This document shows positions 47,740 to 59,860 of a stretch of 64,000 nucleotides of DNA, piece after piece. Location of the stretch: NCBI RefSeq assembly GCF_964199755.1, contig NC_133910.1, positions 8,516,501-8,580,500 on the forward strand, in the 5' to 3' direction. Origin of the DNA: Larus michahellis. Lineage: Eukaryota > Chordata > Aves > Charadriiformes > Laridae. The stretch's first letter is position 1, and each line of letters begins with the position of its first letter. The position numbers were made by a program, and so were the translations under genes. A model generated the notes under the pieces. That model saw nothing but the letters and a program-made list of their open reading frames with translations. It searched no databases and had not been told where the DNA came from.

Positions 47740-49260
47740 AGAGAGTTCTCTGCCCCCCCATCCCCAGTCCAATGCTGAAACCACCTGTAAACCCGCGTCA
47801 CGTTTCAGGCTCAACGTCCTCAGCAGGCACCGCGCACGAGAAGCGCATCCCATGCCAACAGGGAGTGAAGGACTGAAGAGAGGTGCAGGTGAGGCTGAGG
47901 AAGGGCATAAGAGATCACCACTGAGTGCAGTGACACCTGGGGAGGGACCTGCAGCGTACAGACAGCCGGGGGGAATCTCCAGACCTGGGGACCTCACGGA
48001 ACATGGAGCATGGACAATCCCAGCAGAGCCGGCGCAGGGCTGCTGCTCAGCTCTGAGCGCCCGGCACCGTGGCGGGGTGTAGCTGGGACAGGCAGCGCGT
48101 GGGGCAGTGGGTGCCTCACTTCTGCATCCCTGCAACACCACCCGAGTCCCCTGATGCGGCTCCACCTGCGTCCCCGCGTGTCCTGCGTGGCTGCCCGCAG
48201 CCTCCCACTGCTCATGCAGCTCCTCCCTGTAGGAGACACCCGAACACCTGCAGCCCACGCGGCCGTAGGAGACCCAGCCATGGCCCACACCTGCACAAAC
48301 ACACCGGTGGCGACTGCGCTCCCACAGACAAGAAGTACAGAGGCCCCAGGCCATGTTGGGTGACATGCTGGAGAGAACAGGCTTTCCAGAGACCAGACGC
48401 ACCGATGGAGATGTTCCCTCGTCACGGGAGCAGAGACACGCTGGGGAGGCTTGGCTGGCCGTGCCTAGAGCTGCGTGCTGCAGCCGGGCTGACACGGGCC
48501 CTACGGAGGTTAAACACCATCTGCCCTGGGCAGCCCGCGAGGGTGGGCCAGCATCAGCTCCTGGGCCCCCGGCCAGCTTTGCCCCCCAGCAGACCCCCTG
48601 CCCGGTGGACGCTGACATCCCACAGTTGGTCCAGGATCCCACTGCCCATCCTGGCACAGCAAGAGCTTTCCCCAAACGAGCAGCGGCACGAAGGGTTCCA
48701 GCACTGAATGGCAGCACCAGTCACTGGGTCGCGGAGTTTGTGCTCCTTTACAAGACCTGAGCAACTGTTTCAGTGTGAATTCAAATGCTGCATCAACTTA
48801 GCTACTAGGTGGGCCAGGCTAACCAGATCTCATTCATGCCACGTGAGCTGGAATTCCTACAGATTTCACAGGAAACTTACTTCTGCAGAAGGCCCTGCTG
48901 CCACCAGAGATATGGCTCCTCCAAGCACGGGCTCAGCACCTCCTCCTCCTCCTCCCGTGGCTGGGAAGATACCCACCAGTTTTACCAGTTCCTCTGGCAG
49001 ATACAGGGCGCATCTCCCTGCCCACATCCTCACAGATATCGAAACACAGATACCCTTGTTTTGGGGATTCAGTTCAAAATCGCTGCCCAGGCTCAGAACC
49101 TTCTCCTGGGGTCTTGCCAACCTCGCAGCCTCTCCGCGTCCCTGTCCCTACCCACAGCGCCGTCTCCCCACTGCCCACCCTCAGGGCCAAACCGGGAGCC
49201 GGGCGCTGCCCCGTCCGCATCCACAGGAACATCTCCTGGCCTTCAGCTTCTGAGCATCCA
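47740..49260. other. GC-rich, multi-frame-open block in intron 2
   Basis: About 1.5 kb of GC-rich sequence without stops over long spans in several frames on both strands (327 codons on minus 48717-47734; 212 and 184 codons on plus). The predicted products are rich in Gly, Ala, Pro, Ser and Arg with no recognised domain or conserved motif. A (CCT)5 run lies near 48937-48955. The openness fits base composition (few TA dinucleotides) better than coding. Whether it is transcribed on its own cannot be seen. Confidence 0.5.
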
Positions 49261-49439
49261 TTCGATGCAGCTCCCAGGTGCACCTCACACTGCTGGGATT
49301 GCACGCATTATTTTGGGCTTGCATGACAGGCAAAAGACAGTAGAAAGTTTGAGGGGCTGTTAGATTATACAGCACTACATACACAGTATAAAAAAATAAG
49401 TCCTCGCAATTTATTTTGTTAAGAAATTTTCCTGCATAA

Positions 49440-50060
49440 AACCTCATAAAATCTTTTTTAAAAGAGACAGTAGTTCATCTTTATTGTCACGTTGATATCT
49501 TTATAAACTTACTCTAGTGATCTATAGGAAAAGCAAACCAGACAGCTCTGTATTTATGGGCATATTTAAAAAGCCTCTTATATTTAACAACTGCATTTAG
49601 CTGCGTTAACTGCAAGTTGCAGTAATAAAGGCTCTGCACACTTCGATGCTAAATTAAAAAAAGTTCTGCTGTTCAATAATACATAGATGCTGTTTTTTTC
49701 ATTACTCTTTAATATCATTTCCATTTAGTTTATAAATAATTGTAGCTAGCTAATGAAACGAAATAAAACCTGCCTCCAACCCATTCCCTAGAGCAAACTA
49801 AACTCCTCTTTTTAAAGCTTCTTAATCACCGCCCAGTTCTTACAAAATTAGCATAGTAATGGGCTTTAAATTGAGCCTCTTTGTTTTTTAATTAAGCTCC
49901 CAGCAGGTAAAAATAAAACAGATTATTGAAGAATATGCCAACACTAATAGCCTGAAACTCTTTTGACAATTAAAAAGATCCCATGTTAACCCTTTTGAGG
50001 AATCCTGCATGCTAATTAGTCACTCTGAGGCCCAAATCCATCAATATTCCATCTAGACGC
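49440..50060. promoter_or_regulatory. Candidate intron 2 enhancer, long AT-rich block
   Basis: Over 600 bp of complex AT-rich sequence between two GC-rich blocks, with TTTTTAATTAAGC, TGACAATTAAAAAG, GCATGCTAATTAGTCAC and TAGCTAGCTAATG. TAAT cores are dense and simple repeats are absent. Conservation not tested. Confidence 0.3.
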
Positions 50061-50148
50061 CTTGTAAAGTTGAGATGGTGAAGCCGGTCTGTGTCAATAC
50101 CCGCTGCCACTTCCAAGAGCCAGGTGAGGCACAGGCTCCCCGTGGCAG

Positions 50149-50219
50149 CGGGACGGGACGGTGCGGGATGGGATGGGATGGGATGGGATGGGATGGGATG
50201 GGATGGGATGGGATGGGAA
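50149..50219. repeat. GGGAT pentanucleotide microsatellite
   Basis: Ten perfect GGGAT units at 50165-50214, with a degenerate GGGAC leader from 50149 and a final GGGAA. The G-rich strand could form G-quadruplex-like structures. As transcribed from the LMX1B strand it reads as an ATCCC array. Confidence 0.95.
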
Positions 50220-53200
50220 GGCAGCCACGGACCCACAAACCATTGCCTTGCGGGCGGCTCGTGCTGCTGCGTGTGGGCCAGCGTGGCCAGCCCGGGTGCG
50301 GGAAGCCATGGGACGATGCACGCTTTGATGCACCCGCTGCATCGGGGGTGCCGCCGAGGCCACATCCCGGGTCCCCTCTGGCCCCAGCCCCTGCGGCAGC
50401 CACCCAGCCCAGGGCTCCCGTACGGCTCCTGGCTCCCCAACAGCTCGCTCTGGTGCGCAGACAAAGAGCCCCCCTCTCCCCCTTTTAACTCCAGCACTCA
50501 CTGTTTGGCGATGCCTCCTTGGAGCCTCTGATGCATTTTGTACAAAAAAAATTAGCTGGATGCCAGAGGCAGCAGCCCTGGTCGGCATTTCAGCCCCTGG
50601 GGCTTATTTGAAGTGTCTGCCTAGCAGCGCCAGTGCCCCAAACATGCCGGAGACACAACTATTCTTTTTTGCTTAGCAACATCAAACTGGCCCAGAGGCA
50701 AAGGTAAATCTTAAGCAGAACAAGGAGGTTAAGAAAGAGCAATGTCGAAGCCGTGTCGTGGACAGCAGCGATTCTCTGGGAAAATTTACTAGATATTGCT
50801 GGCAGCTTAGAAATAGGAATAGCACCGAGTTTCACCGATAGTTCTCTGTCAAATATTTGGAAACCACTTTCCAGGTCCCACACTTTATTTTCAGTGTCCG
50901 ATTCAAGCGCCAGAGTGTGAAGTGCTGGCTGCACTCTGCTTGCATCCAGCCAGGACTATTAATCCCTGGCTTTCGGGAGTGCTGTGTCCATCCCCAGAAA
51001 TGAAAACAACATGAAAAGACCATTCATTTCCAAGAACGCTGATCACTCTGCATCCTTCAGAGACTCGCAATAAATGGAACCGAATGCTCCTGTGTACTCA
51101 GTAAAACCCTGTCAGGTCTTCAGCAGCTGCAGTAACTACTGTCAGTTGCTGCTTTATATTACAGCTCACACCGCGAGGGTCTCCGTGATGGAATTAGGGG
51201 CCGACAGAGAATGTGATCAGATTTAAGGGCAGATTCCAGCCACGAATATATGCTGCCTTCTTTCACCGAAGCATTTAGGAGCCTGCGACATGTGTCCTAA
51301 CGTTTCATTTTCAAAGAGAAATTACATTTCTTGTGACTCTTAACTGCTACCAGATAATTTGGAGAAAGAAGGTGCATTTTGCTTATAATGGAATATAAAT
51401 TCATTAGGTGAAGCCCTTCGTTTACCCTCTGCGCAGGGACGAGCATTACAAACTTCACTGGGCATCTCTGGACCGAGCCCTGTCACAAATAAATATCACC
51501 AGCAAAATCGTTCAAAACAACATAAATCCATCACAACTGAATTAACTTCCCCTGAACTACCCTGGAATAGATCACATATAATTTATATAAGAACTGGAGA
51601 AGGCGAAGAACTGCAAGATGGTGAAGAGGACTTGGAGTTTCTGGGACGGGACCCTCGGTCCCACAAGCCCTCTCCTCTCCGCCTCTGCTGGGCCTGATGG
51701 AGAGGCAGCTTATGTGCACAGAAATGCTAAATCCTCCTGGGACCATTTCAATTATGGGGACCTCTCCAGGAATATATTTCCTTTAAAGCAAAAAGCCGCA
51801 ACGTTGAGAATAAGCTTGCAACATTTTCAGCACATCTGGTTGCAAACAGCTGGAGAGGCAGGATTCAGTACAAACCTCTTTATCCTTGTGCTTGAGGTTT
51901 GTCAGCTATTGGTGGGGCTCCAGGGGGGCTGGAGGAGAGAGCAGCAACTCGTGAGGGAGGCGTTTCTCAAATCCCACAGAACTGACTTCGGAGAATGCAG
52001 AATCTGCGGCAGCAAACAACCAAACTCCAACCATTTCATACTGAAAACTTCCCACCAGACTGAGAATAGCAATTCCCTTTGCCTGCAAGATTTAGACTAC
52101 AGATGCCAAGCTGGAAAGCGTGCATACGTACATTTTGCATTACATACCTTGGGCCGTGCCACATTAAACAAGCTATTCTATGAAAGTGTGCTAGCATAAC
52201 CGTTTTGGAGACGTGCATTCGTCCCGATACATCTCAAGAACACAGGAATACAAGAGAAGCTCAGCACAATGGTTCACTGAAAAAAACTTCTGCCTTTTTT
52301 GACAGTTTTTACCAGGCCCAGAGACATTCCTTACTATATGAATAACCCCTCTCCCACCACAGAATCAGTCAAAATGGAAGAAACTTTTTTCCTTGTCTAA
52401 TCCCGATTGGTTTTCAGCTGCGGCTGCGGATGGAACGACAATGAACCTACCAACGTGTGCTCTGTGTGCACAGGCTGTTATCTCCACCAGCGTCTGACCT
52501 TTTGCAAATATGATCCAAGGTGACCTTTTACTATTATTGCAGCCGTAAATGCAGTTTTTCAAGGAATTCTCACTGGAGCGTGTTTTACATTAGTAGTTGG
52601 TATGCATCAGAAAATCCAGCTTCTCTGCCGTGTAGGGTTTATTAACACAGCTATCTCTATAGAGATGTACAATTTTATATGAACCTTATATGAAACTAGC
52701 ATTATTATCACCAAACCACTATCAAGCAGCACCTTTCAGTGGGCAGTGCAGCTGTCCAAACAGTGCCTGTTGTACCTGGGCGGCATATAGGTACCTGTTT
52801 ACTCTCGTCCAGCAGAATACACAGAGGTAATTCTTCTGGATTTCATCACTGTCCCTTGTTTTATGTTTTATATTCAACCTCTCAGGAAATCAGAGAAAGG
52901 TATTATTTCCTAACAAAAATATCTGTCATCTGATCATGCCTGGCAGCTTCAACCTCCCCTCCGCCCCCCCCAAACAAGTGCTTTTGCTTAATGTCTCCTT
53001 GTCGGAGTGTGTTTTATACCGGCAAAGTGTAATAGTTTCTTCTGGATAAAGAATATCCAGCCATTGCTTGTTGAAAGCTCACGCCATCCTTTGTCTCATA
53101 GCGAAGCTGGACTTACTGGTTGTTCGAATAGAAAAAAAAAATAACAAAAAGGCTACACATAGATTTTCTGTTTGAAAATCTGACTCTCAAGAGATCAAAA

Positions 53201-56200
53201 TGTCAGTCCAGAACCAACTCTGCTGACCCAGGCAAGGGGCTCTCTAGTAACTTGGAAGCACATTCATAAGTTACCAAACCCAAATAACAACAATAACATG
53301 AAAAGAACAGTGTTTGGATCCTAATGGTCTCTTAAGAGTTCAGGTATTGGAAAAAACATGTCTGCAAAAGACCAAGATCAGAAATCAGACAGCAGTGCCA
53401 CAGACTTCCATTTTTCACCACACGCTCTTCCTGCACCCATCTGGTTCACTAAAAAACCTGCACAGCCTTGGCCGTGCTAATCCACGAATTCAAAAATGGG
53501 CATTGAATTTATTTCCTCACAGTGCACGGTTTTCATCACTTCCAGACAGCACCTGCGAAGCCCTGTGGGACACCCTGTGGGACCCCAGAAGTCCTCGCAC
53601 AGCTTCACGTCACTCCTGCTCCTCCAGCCGCTCTGATGTGGGCTGGCAGCGACAAAACCTGTCTCACCCACCACTTGGGGACAACCCCAGGGGGCTGGAG
53701 GGGCTTTGAAGCGCAGTTTCCAGGTGGATGCCCACTGCAGCCATCAGGTGGTGATGCATGCGGCTAGAGACCCTACAACTTTCTGCCACACCAGCTCATG
53801 GTTTCTTCCCAAGAAATACATGAAACTTGACAGCAGCAAGGAAACGGAGAGGTCAGGGCTGGCTTTGAGCTGGCTGCGTGTGTCCCTGCTGGGCTTCTCC
53901 AGCGAGAGCTCTGGGCACCGCCACTGGTTCTCCCTCAGCTGGAGAGAGGCACCTTCAATGCCTCCGAGCGGGCGGTATCCAGTGCATCTGTTCTGGCCGG
54001 AGCACTGTCTGTGCTCCACGGGGAGGGAGATAAAACTCAGAGAAAGACGTATACATTTCTGGTGGGGATGACCCCGGTATTCCCGGTATGAGAGCCACCT
54101 CTGCGTAGACAGGCACAAAAACTTTTTGCCAGGAAGACACTGTGTCACAGTTGTATGCTATGAAAACCTGTATTTGCTAATGCAAATGACTAAATTTTAC
54201 CATTGACTAAATTTATGAGCTTTAATGAAATCTGTAGCTTTCATATGAGTAAATCGATACAATCAAAATAATTTGGCATGAAAATGATAAGAACAAACCA
54301 AATCAGCCACTCTTCGAGACACATACCTAAGGGAGATGACAGACCTGTTGAACAACTAGAGTTGCAATCTCATTTGGAAAACATACACGCATTTTTATTT
54401 CCAAATTCTGTCAGAACTGGGAGAAAGACTGTGCAGGTTTGGTAGTTAAAAGCACAGCGGCAATCAGCATTTTCCCAACATAAGGCTCTGGAAAGAAGCT
54501 GAAATACCAACACTGGGTTGGCATTGAAATACCAGCTCCTGGGTTGGTCAAGAAAAGCTCCTGTCCCTTTGTGAGTAAGCACAGGATGAAGAGATTAACA
54601 GGGTGCCTGTCCAAATGCGCCCTTATTGACAAACGTTACTGGATTCAGGAGAAGAATATCATGAAATCTACCAGTGACCCCATCAGCAATCACACATACA
54701 CATAAGTCTTGGGATGATGCTGGCAGAAAACATAAAAAAAGGGGGGCACCCGATTCAGGTATTACAAAGATACAAGCAACTCTCTGCAAGTCTGGGCGTT
54801 TGCACTCTAAAGCTGGTGCACACCAGGGAACAATCTGCCTTAAGTTCCTATCACTTTTCAGTTCATGAAAAATTAAGCTCATCAGTAACTTTCAACAAAA
54901 GCCCTAGCGCTTCTTGATAAGGCTCTGCTCCTGATTTTGTTAAATCATTTTATAGTAAATACTCGGATTAACCGATGCATGCAAAAAGATGCAAAGCAAT
55001 TAGAGTGGTTTCGGTAGTAACACGGGGATGCAGAAGTGAATCTCGCACAGCTGATGGTGTTCTGCCTCTGGCATTAAACACGCGCTCTGGAGCAGGAACA
55101 TGCCCCCAGCGCTGAGCGGCACAGCCTCTGCCTACACAAATCCGGAACATTGCTGCCATGCTACGTTTGCACTGCACTGAGAAAGGGGAGATCACAAAGC
55201 AGAGCAGAAAAGCGTGTGGGTTGGTTTTGGGGTTTTTTTTTTGTTTGTTTGGCAGGGGTGCGTTGTTTTTCTTCTGTTTTGCCCCTCTGGAGACTGCAGA
55301 GACTTGATGTGCTGCTGTGTGGTTTGTTTGTAAAGAAACAATGCCCTTACTGTCGGTATTTGTTGAAGGGAGGTAGATAAGAGGAGGAAGGGGATCGGTT
55401 CTGTTTTTCTGTGTCAGAGAACAGCAACACAGATGAGATACTGCAGGAGAACCCTTCGGAGTGCCCTGCCGAGGGTGGTGATAGCTGACATTAAAGTCAG
55501 CTATCTGACTGCATGGAGAGAGAGCACCTATACAGCAGTGATGTACACTCCCACGTTAGGAAGGGGCAGGGTCTCAGCCTAGAAATATTAAGAGGGAATA
55601 CACAGGGAAGTGAAATTTTGGTGAGTTCAGGAGGAGAAACAAGAGACAGGCTGTTGTATTGTATCAAATATTACGTTACCTATATAGGTTTCAGAGATAC
55701 ACATCCATAGTGCATTTAATTGTGCACTTTTGCAGACTGGACAGATCTATAAACTTTGAGGCGTTTATATGCACCCGCGTATCTAAATGGCAATGCACTG
55801 CCTTGCGAGCCCTGCGATGGGACCTGGACAGACCCTCCGCCACAGGAGCTCCCTGCACCCCGCAGCACCTCGGCCCGTTCTGCAGCGCTGCCCGCGGGCT
55901 CAGCAGGGCAGCTGCTCTGCACGGCTCTTGTCAGTGCCATTAATCACTCACAGAAGATATTTCTTTACTGCCCTTTATTTAAGGATCATCTGCCACACCC
56001 CAGGCAGGCACAAGGGTAAAGGTGCGACTTGTCAAATTTCTTCAGTTTAACTCTATTCAGAAGCGTCTTTAACTCCTTATCGCCACACCATACTCTCTCA
56101 TCCCACCATGTGTCCCACCATTGTGTTCCACTCCAGCTCTGCTCCTCTCCGTAAGGCACCGTGACTCTAACGCAGTATTCACCTCTTGTTCACTGCAGGC

Positions 56201-56624
56201 TCTTTCCCTTTGCCTGGCTTTTCCATGCCTACCCTCAGTTTTCATGACAGCAACTTTCTGCTTTCCCGTGCTGCACGGCGCCGAGCCCAGCAAGCAAGGA
56301 CCACCTTTGTGCCAGCCATGACTGACAGCACCGATGTAACCCTGCGGCAAGGATGGGAAAAGCGAGCCTGGGGAAGCAGGACCAGGGTGCTGGGAGCTGG
56401 GGGGTGGCTGGCGGCAGGACACAGCTCTGCTTTGCCCCCCGACCCATGGCCATGCCCTGCTGGCAGTGGCACAGACGGCAGCGTTACAGCTCCTCTGGTT
56501 TCCTTCCTTCTTATAGAGGCTGACTCTGGTCATCAGCTGCCCAACGGCAGAACCAGAACAGGATAAAAGTACATGGAACTGAACCCCAAAGTGTCATTTA
56601 GCCCTGCGGTTTCTTTTGCTCCCA

Positions 56625-56637
56625 CGCGCGCGCGCGC
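56625..56637. repeat. Short (CG)n run
   Basis: Alternating C and G over 13 bases, six CpGs in a row. This alternating purine-pyrimidine tract can adopt Z-DNA. It is isolated in non-island sequence, where methylated CpGs would be expected to decay. Confidence 0.85.
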
Positions 56638-56999
56638 TTCAGGATTTGACATTTCACAGAATGTATCGGTCAAAACTATCACCTAATTGCAGTAACGATC
56701 TCTTGGTTAAGAGCGAACTCTTGGCAAAGCTTCAAGCCCTAATAATTTCAACTGAATCCAACTGCAAGAAAACAACTACCTTTAAAGCTGTCATTTCTTA
56801 TAGCGTGACCGTTACTGCCACCCCATGAAGCATACATGCCACATCCTCTGAGTCCATCCTCCAGCTGACCCACATCAGCCCTCGGAATTCCAGTGGTTTT
56901 GTGATTCCCATTAAAAAGACCAAACTCCGGACACTTTTGTACATAAGGCAGACTTTTACCTGCCAGTAACTCAGCAAACAATTTTGTAAATATGAAAAA

Positions 57000-57570
57000 G
57001 ATAATTAAATAAAGAGTAGCAAAATGTGTCTCCTGTGCTCAAGACATTGTCTTCAATTTTTCTCTCATTTTTGAAGCAATATTTTCCAATTTAATTTTTG
57101 TCTATCTTAAATTATCTGAAAGTGAGATAAGCTACCATGAATATTTTATTAGACTTAGCATTATGCAAATCAGAGAAGTTTGGACTTAACCATAAATTAG
57201 CCCTCAGCCCCCGCCGAGAACTGCTCACATGATTTCCCACCTACTAAACACTGACCCTCAGCATTCTTCTGCTCTGGAGGAGTTGAGTGCAATTCCTGAC
57301 TTGACCCTGTACAGGCAGAGAGAGACAGGTTAGGGCTTTAAAAGCCAGCCTGGAAAGCAGACATCCTTCCGCTGTCAATGGAAGCGTAATTATTTTTAAA
57401 AACCTTTCAATGCAAGTGACACACAGAAAAGAGGTATGAACACCATTTATACGATTTCCACACTCTGAAACAGTGCTTCTGATTGGGCTTATAGCGCTGC
57501 AGCGGTTTACTTCAGCAATTCTGCACGCTCATCTCACAAAATAATAGGGAAATCCGTAATTAAAGGCAGA
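57000..57570. promoter_or_regulatory. Candidate intron 2 enhancer with octamer site
   Basis: Contains a perfect POU octamer ATGCAAAT (57163-57170), nearby CCATAAATTAG, GTAATTATTT and CCGTAATTAAAGG. Complex sequence. Conservation not tested. Confidence 0.28.
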
Positions 57571-59099
57571 TTGAAATGCTGAACTCAAAGCCTTCGCACT
57601 TGGCCCTTCCTCCCCTGCGATGTACGAACAGGCATGAGAGCACCTACGTGCAAGTACAGCCCTGCAGTAACCGTCTGAATGCGCCTCCATTCAAAAGCGA
57701 AAGAAACGAAAAGGTATCTCTTAGGGAACTCTTAACATGATTATTACTTACAGCACACAGTTTATTTGCAACTACCAAACCCTACAGGGCTGGATGAATC
57801 TCCAAGCTCTTCTTTTTGTTACCCACCAGAATTAGAAGTATGATATGCTTAATTTAAACCATATTTCTCAAACCTCTAAGTGGTTTAACAGAGCTGAAAA
57901 GCTTGTCACCCTGTAGAAAACAATTTTATGTCATTTTTCTATCAAAAATTCACAAGCTCTAATAAGCAAACTGAAAAAATAAATTACAAATGTGTTCTTC
58001 CCAACAGATACATTCTTCCTTTAACACGCATTTTCTTGAGCCCATGGCAGACTTTGTATACAGCACGTTACAGCACAGCAAGATGCATTTGTTACAGGTA
58101 TGTAACTTAAAACTGTTTGTAAGAAACATCCTAAACATGTCCCTTGCTGTAAATGTGACATCTTTACAGCATATGCTTAGTAAATGAAAGCCCTGGGAGA
58201 AGGAGGAAAGTCAGGATACCTCCCATATAACTGATTGTAAATTCTTGGGCACCAGGTTTATATTCTTAATAACCTACTAGTTAGACTTAGTGTGTCTGTT
58301 CCATCTAAGTCAATTTAAATGAGGTGTACCAGATACAGTACATAAAGTGTTTCATACTTGTGGAGATATGTTTAACTATTGTTTCTTTAGGAAAATCTAA
58401 TAGCTAGCTCCATTTAATCACTGTCAGATGTTCTACATGTTGCAAGTGGTAACTTCCTTGACACAAACTGCTTTTAATCAGGAATCTCCAACATATCTTG
58501 CATACATCTCAGACTGACTTTTGTGATACATTAAAAAGTTTTTATAGTATTTATTTTTTGGTCATGTTACCCTGGTTTACTTTTTGCTTTACTGGGTACT
58601 TAGGAAAAACCCTACAAGGTAACTTTTTCTTTCTCTGGAAAAGGCCCCGAATTCCATGGGGTTTCATAAAAATTAAAACACAAATGCAACAGCCCCACCT
58701 CCCCCTCCCACAAGCTCTCACCACGCTTACTTGGAGTCTGGGTTAATACAACCAATTTTGTCAAACTGGTGCAAAACCCAGCCCTGGGCCCAGGGCATGT
58801 TCCTGCTTTCCCTGATCTCAACGCTTGTTTGTAAACACATCTTGGCTGAGAGCACGCGGACGGAGCACTGATAATAAGAGCCTTCAAACTATGTTCTTTA
58901 ACTTCTCTGACTCTAAAAAGGCAATCAAAGCCACCCCCCAATGTGTGATTAAATATACGCAGGGGATAATCTCGCCTCTGAAAAGCTGGAGAAAAGGTGG
59001 TGTCGAGACTGGTCTGAAGTGGCCTCCTTAATAGAAAAGGACGGTCCCTTTCTGTGTACATCATGATTTGCTTTGGGATTTCTGTTGTGCCCCGTAAGC

Positions 59100-59860
59100 C
59101 TACAGGATATTACAGCAGCTTTTGTGTCGCTGGTGACCCAGCTGTTCATTATTGAAAAATTCCACTGCTTGATGCTGAGGGCAGGAAGGCTGACCCCTCA
59201 TCTTATGGACGTTACTATCTTTCAAAAGATACAGGATTAAAGGGCCGAGCAAAATCTGGAGGAAAGCTATGTCTGGTTTTCTGTGTTTTCGTTGTCTTTC
59301 GCTATATTGGCCCAGAGAGGGATGTTTGTACAGGATTTAATTAGTTGGAATCAGGCTGAGATTATTGTTGAGACTATTTACTCAGCAAATCTCCAGTCTG
59401 AGCCGGAGCTTGAAATGAGTCTGAATAAGAAAATCTAGGAGCGCTCAAGTCTTACTGCTCATATTCTGTAACGAGCAGTGAGACACGGATGTGAAGGGTC
59501 TGCTCATGCGAGGTGGTGAATGCCCTTCGTTCCCACTGGGATCAATATGGCATGGGGGAACTATCATTATATCACATGATTGAGCCTTAATCAGCTATAA
59601 ATAGCGAGTGAGAAGATCACAAAAGCCCCTGAGGTTTAAGAAGAACTTTTACTGCATTCTCTTGGGGAGCACGGCTGTGACACTAGCGCATGACACAGTA
59701 CAAGAAGCAATAAAAGGCATGTTGTTATCACTGCTACAGTTGTGGGGATCCAGTCGTTCCATATGGATCAACTTTCTATTATAAAAAAGGTTAGGAATAT
59801 AATAATTTCTTTTCTACATATTTATATTTTAGATTAAAGCGTCAAGATTTGGACATGAGA
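59100..59860. promoter_or_regulatory. Candidate intron 2 enhancer with MEF2/TATA-like site
   Basis: Contains CTATAAATAG (59595-59604), a perfect MEF2 consensus (YTAWWWWTAR) that also reads as a TATA box, beside CCTTAATCAG and CATGATTGAG. GATTTAATTAGTTGG and GAGATTATTG occur upstream. Conservation not tested. Confidence 0.3.

Noticed and set aside
47734-48717. 327-codon open frame on the minus strand as a gene
   Set aside because: Residue composition follows the GC-rich DNA, no domain or motif is recognisable, the opposite strand is equally open, and it lies inside an intron.
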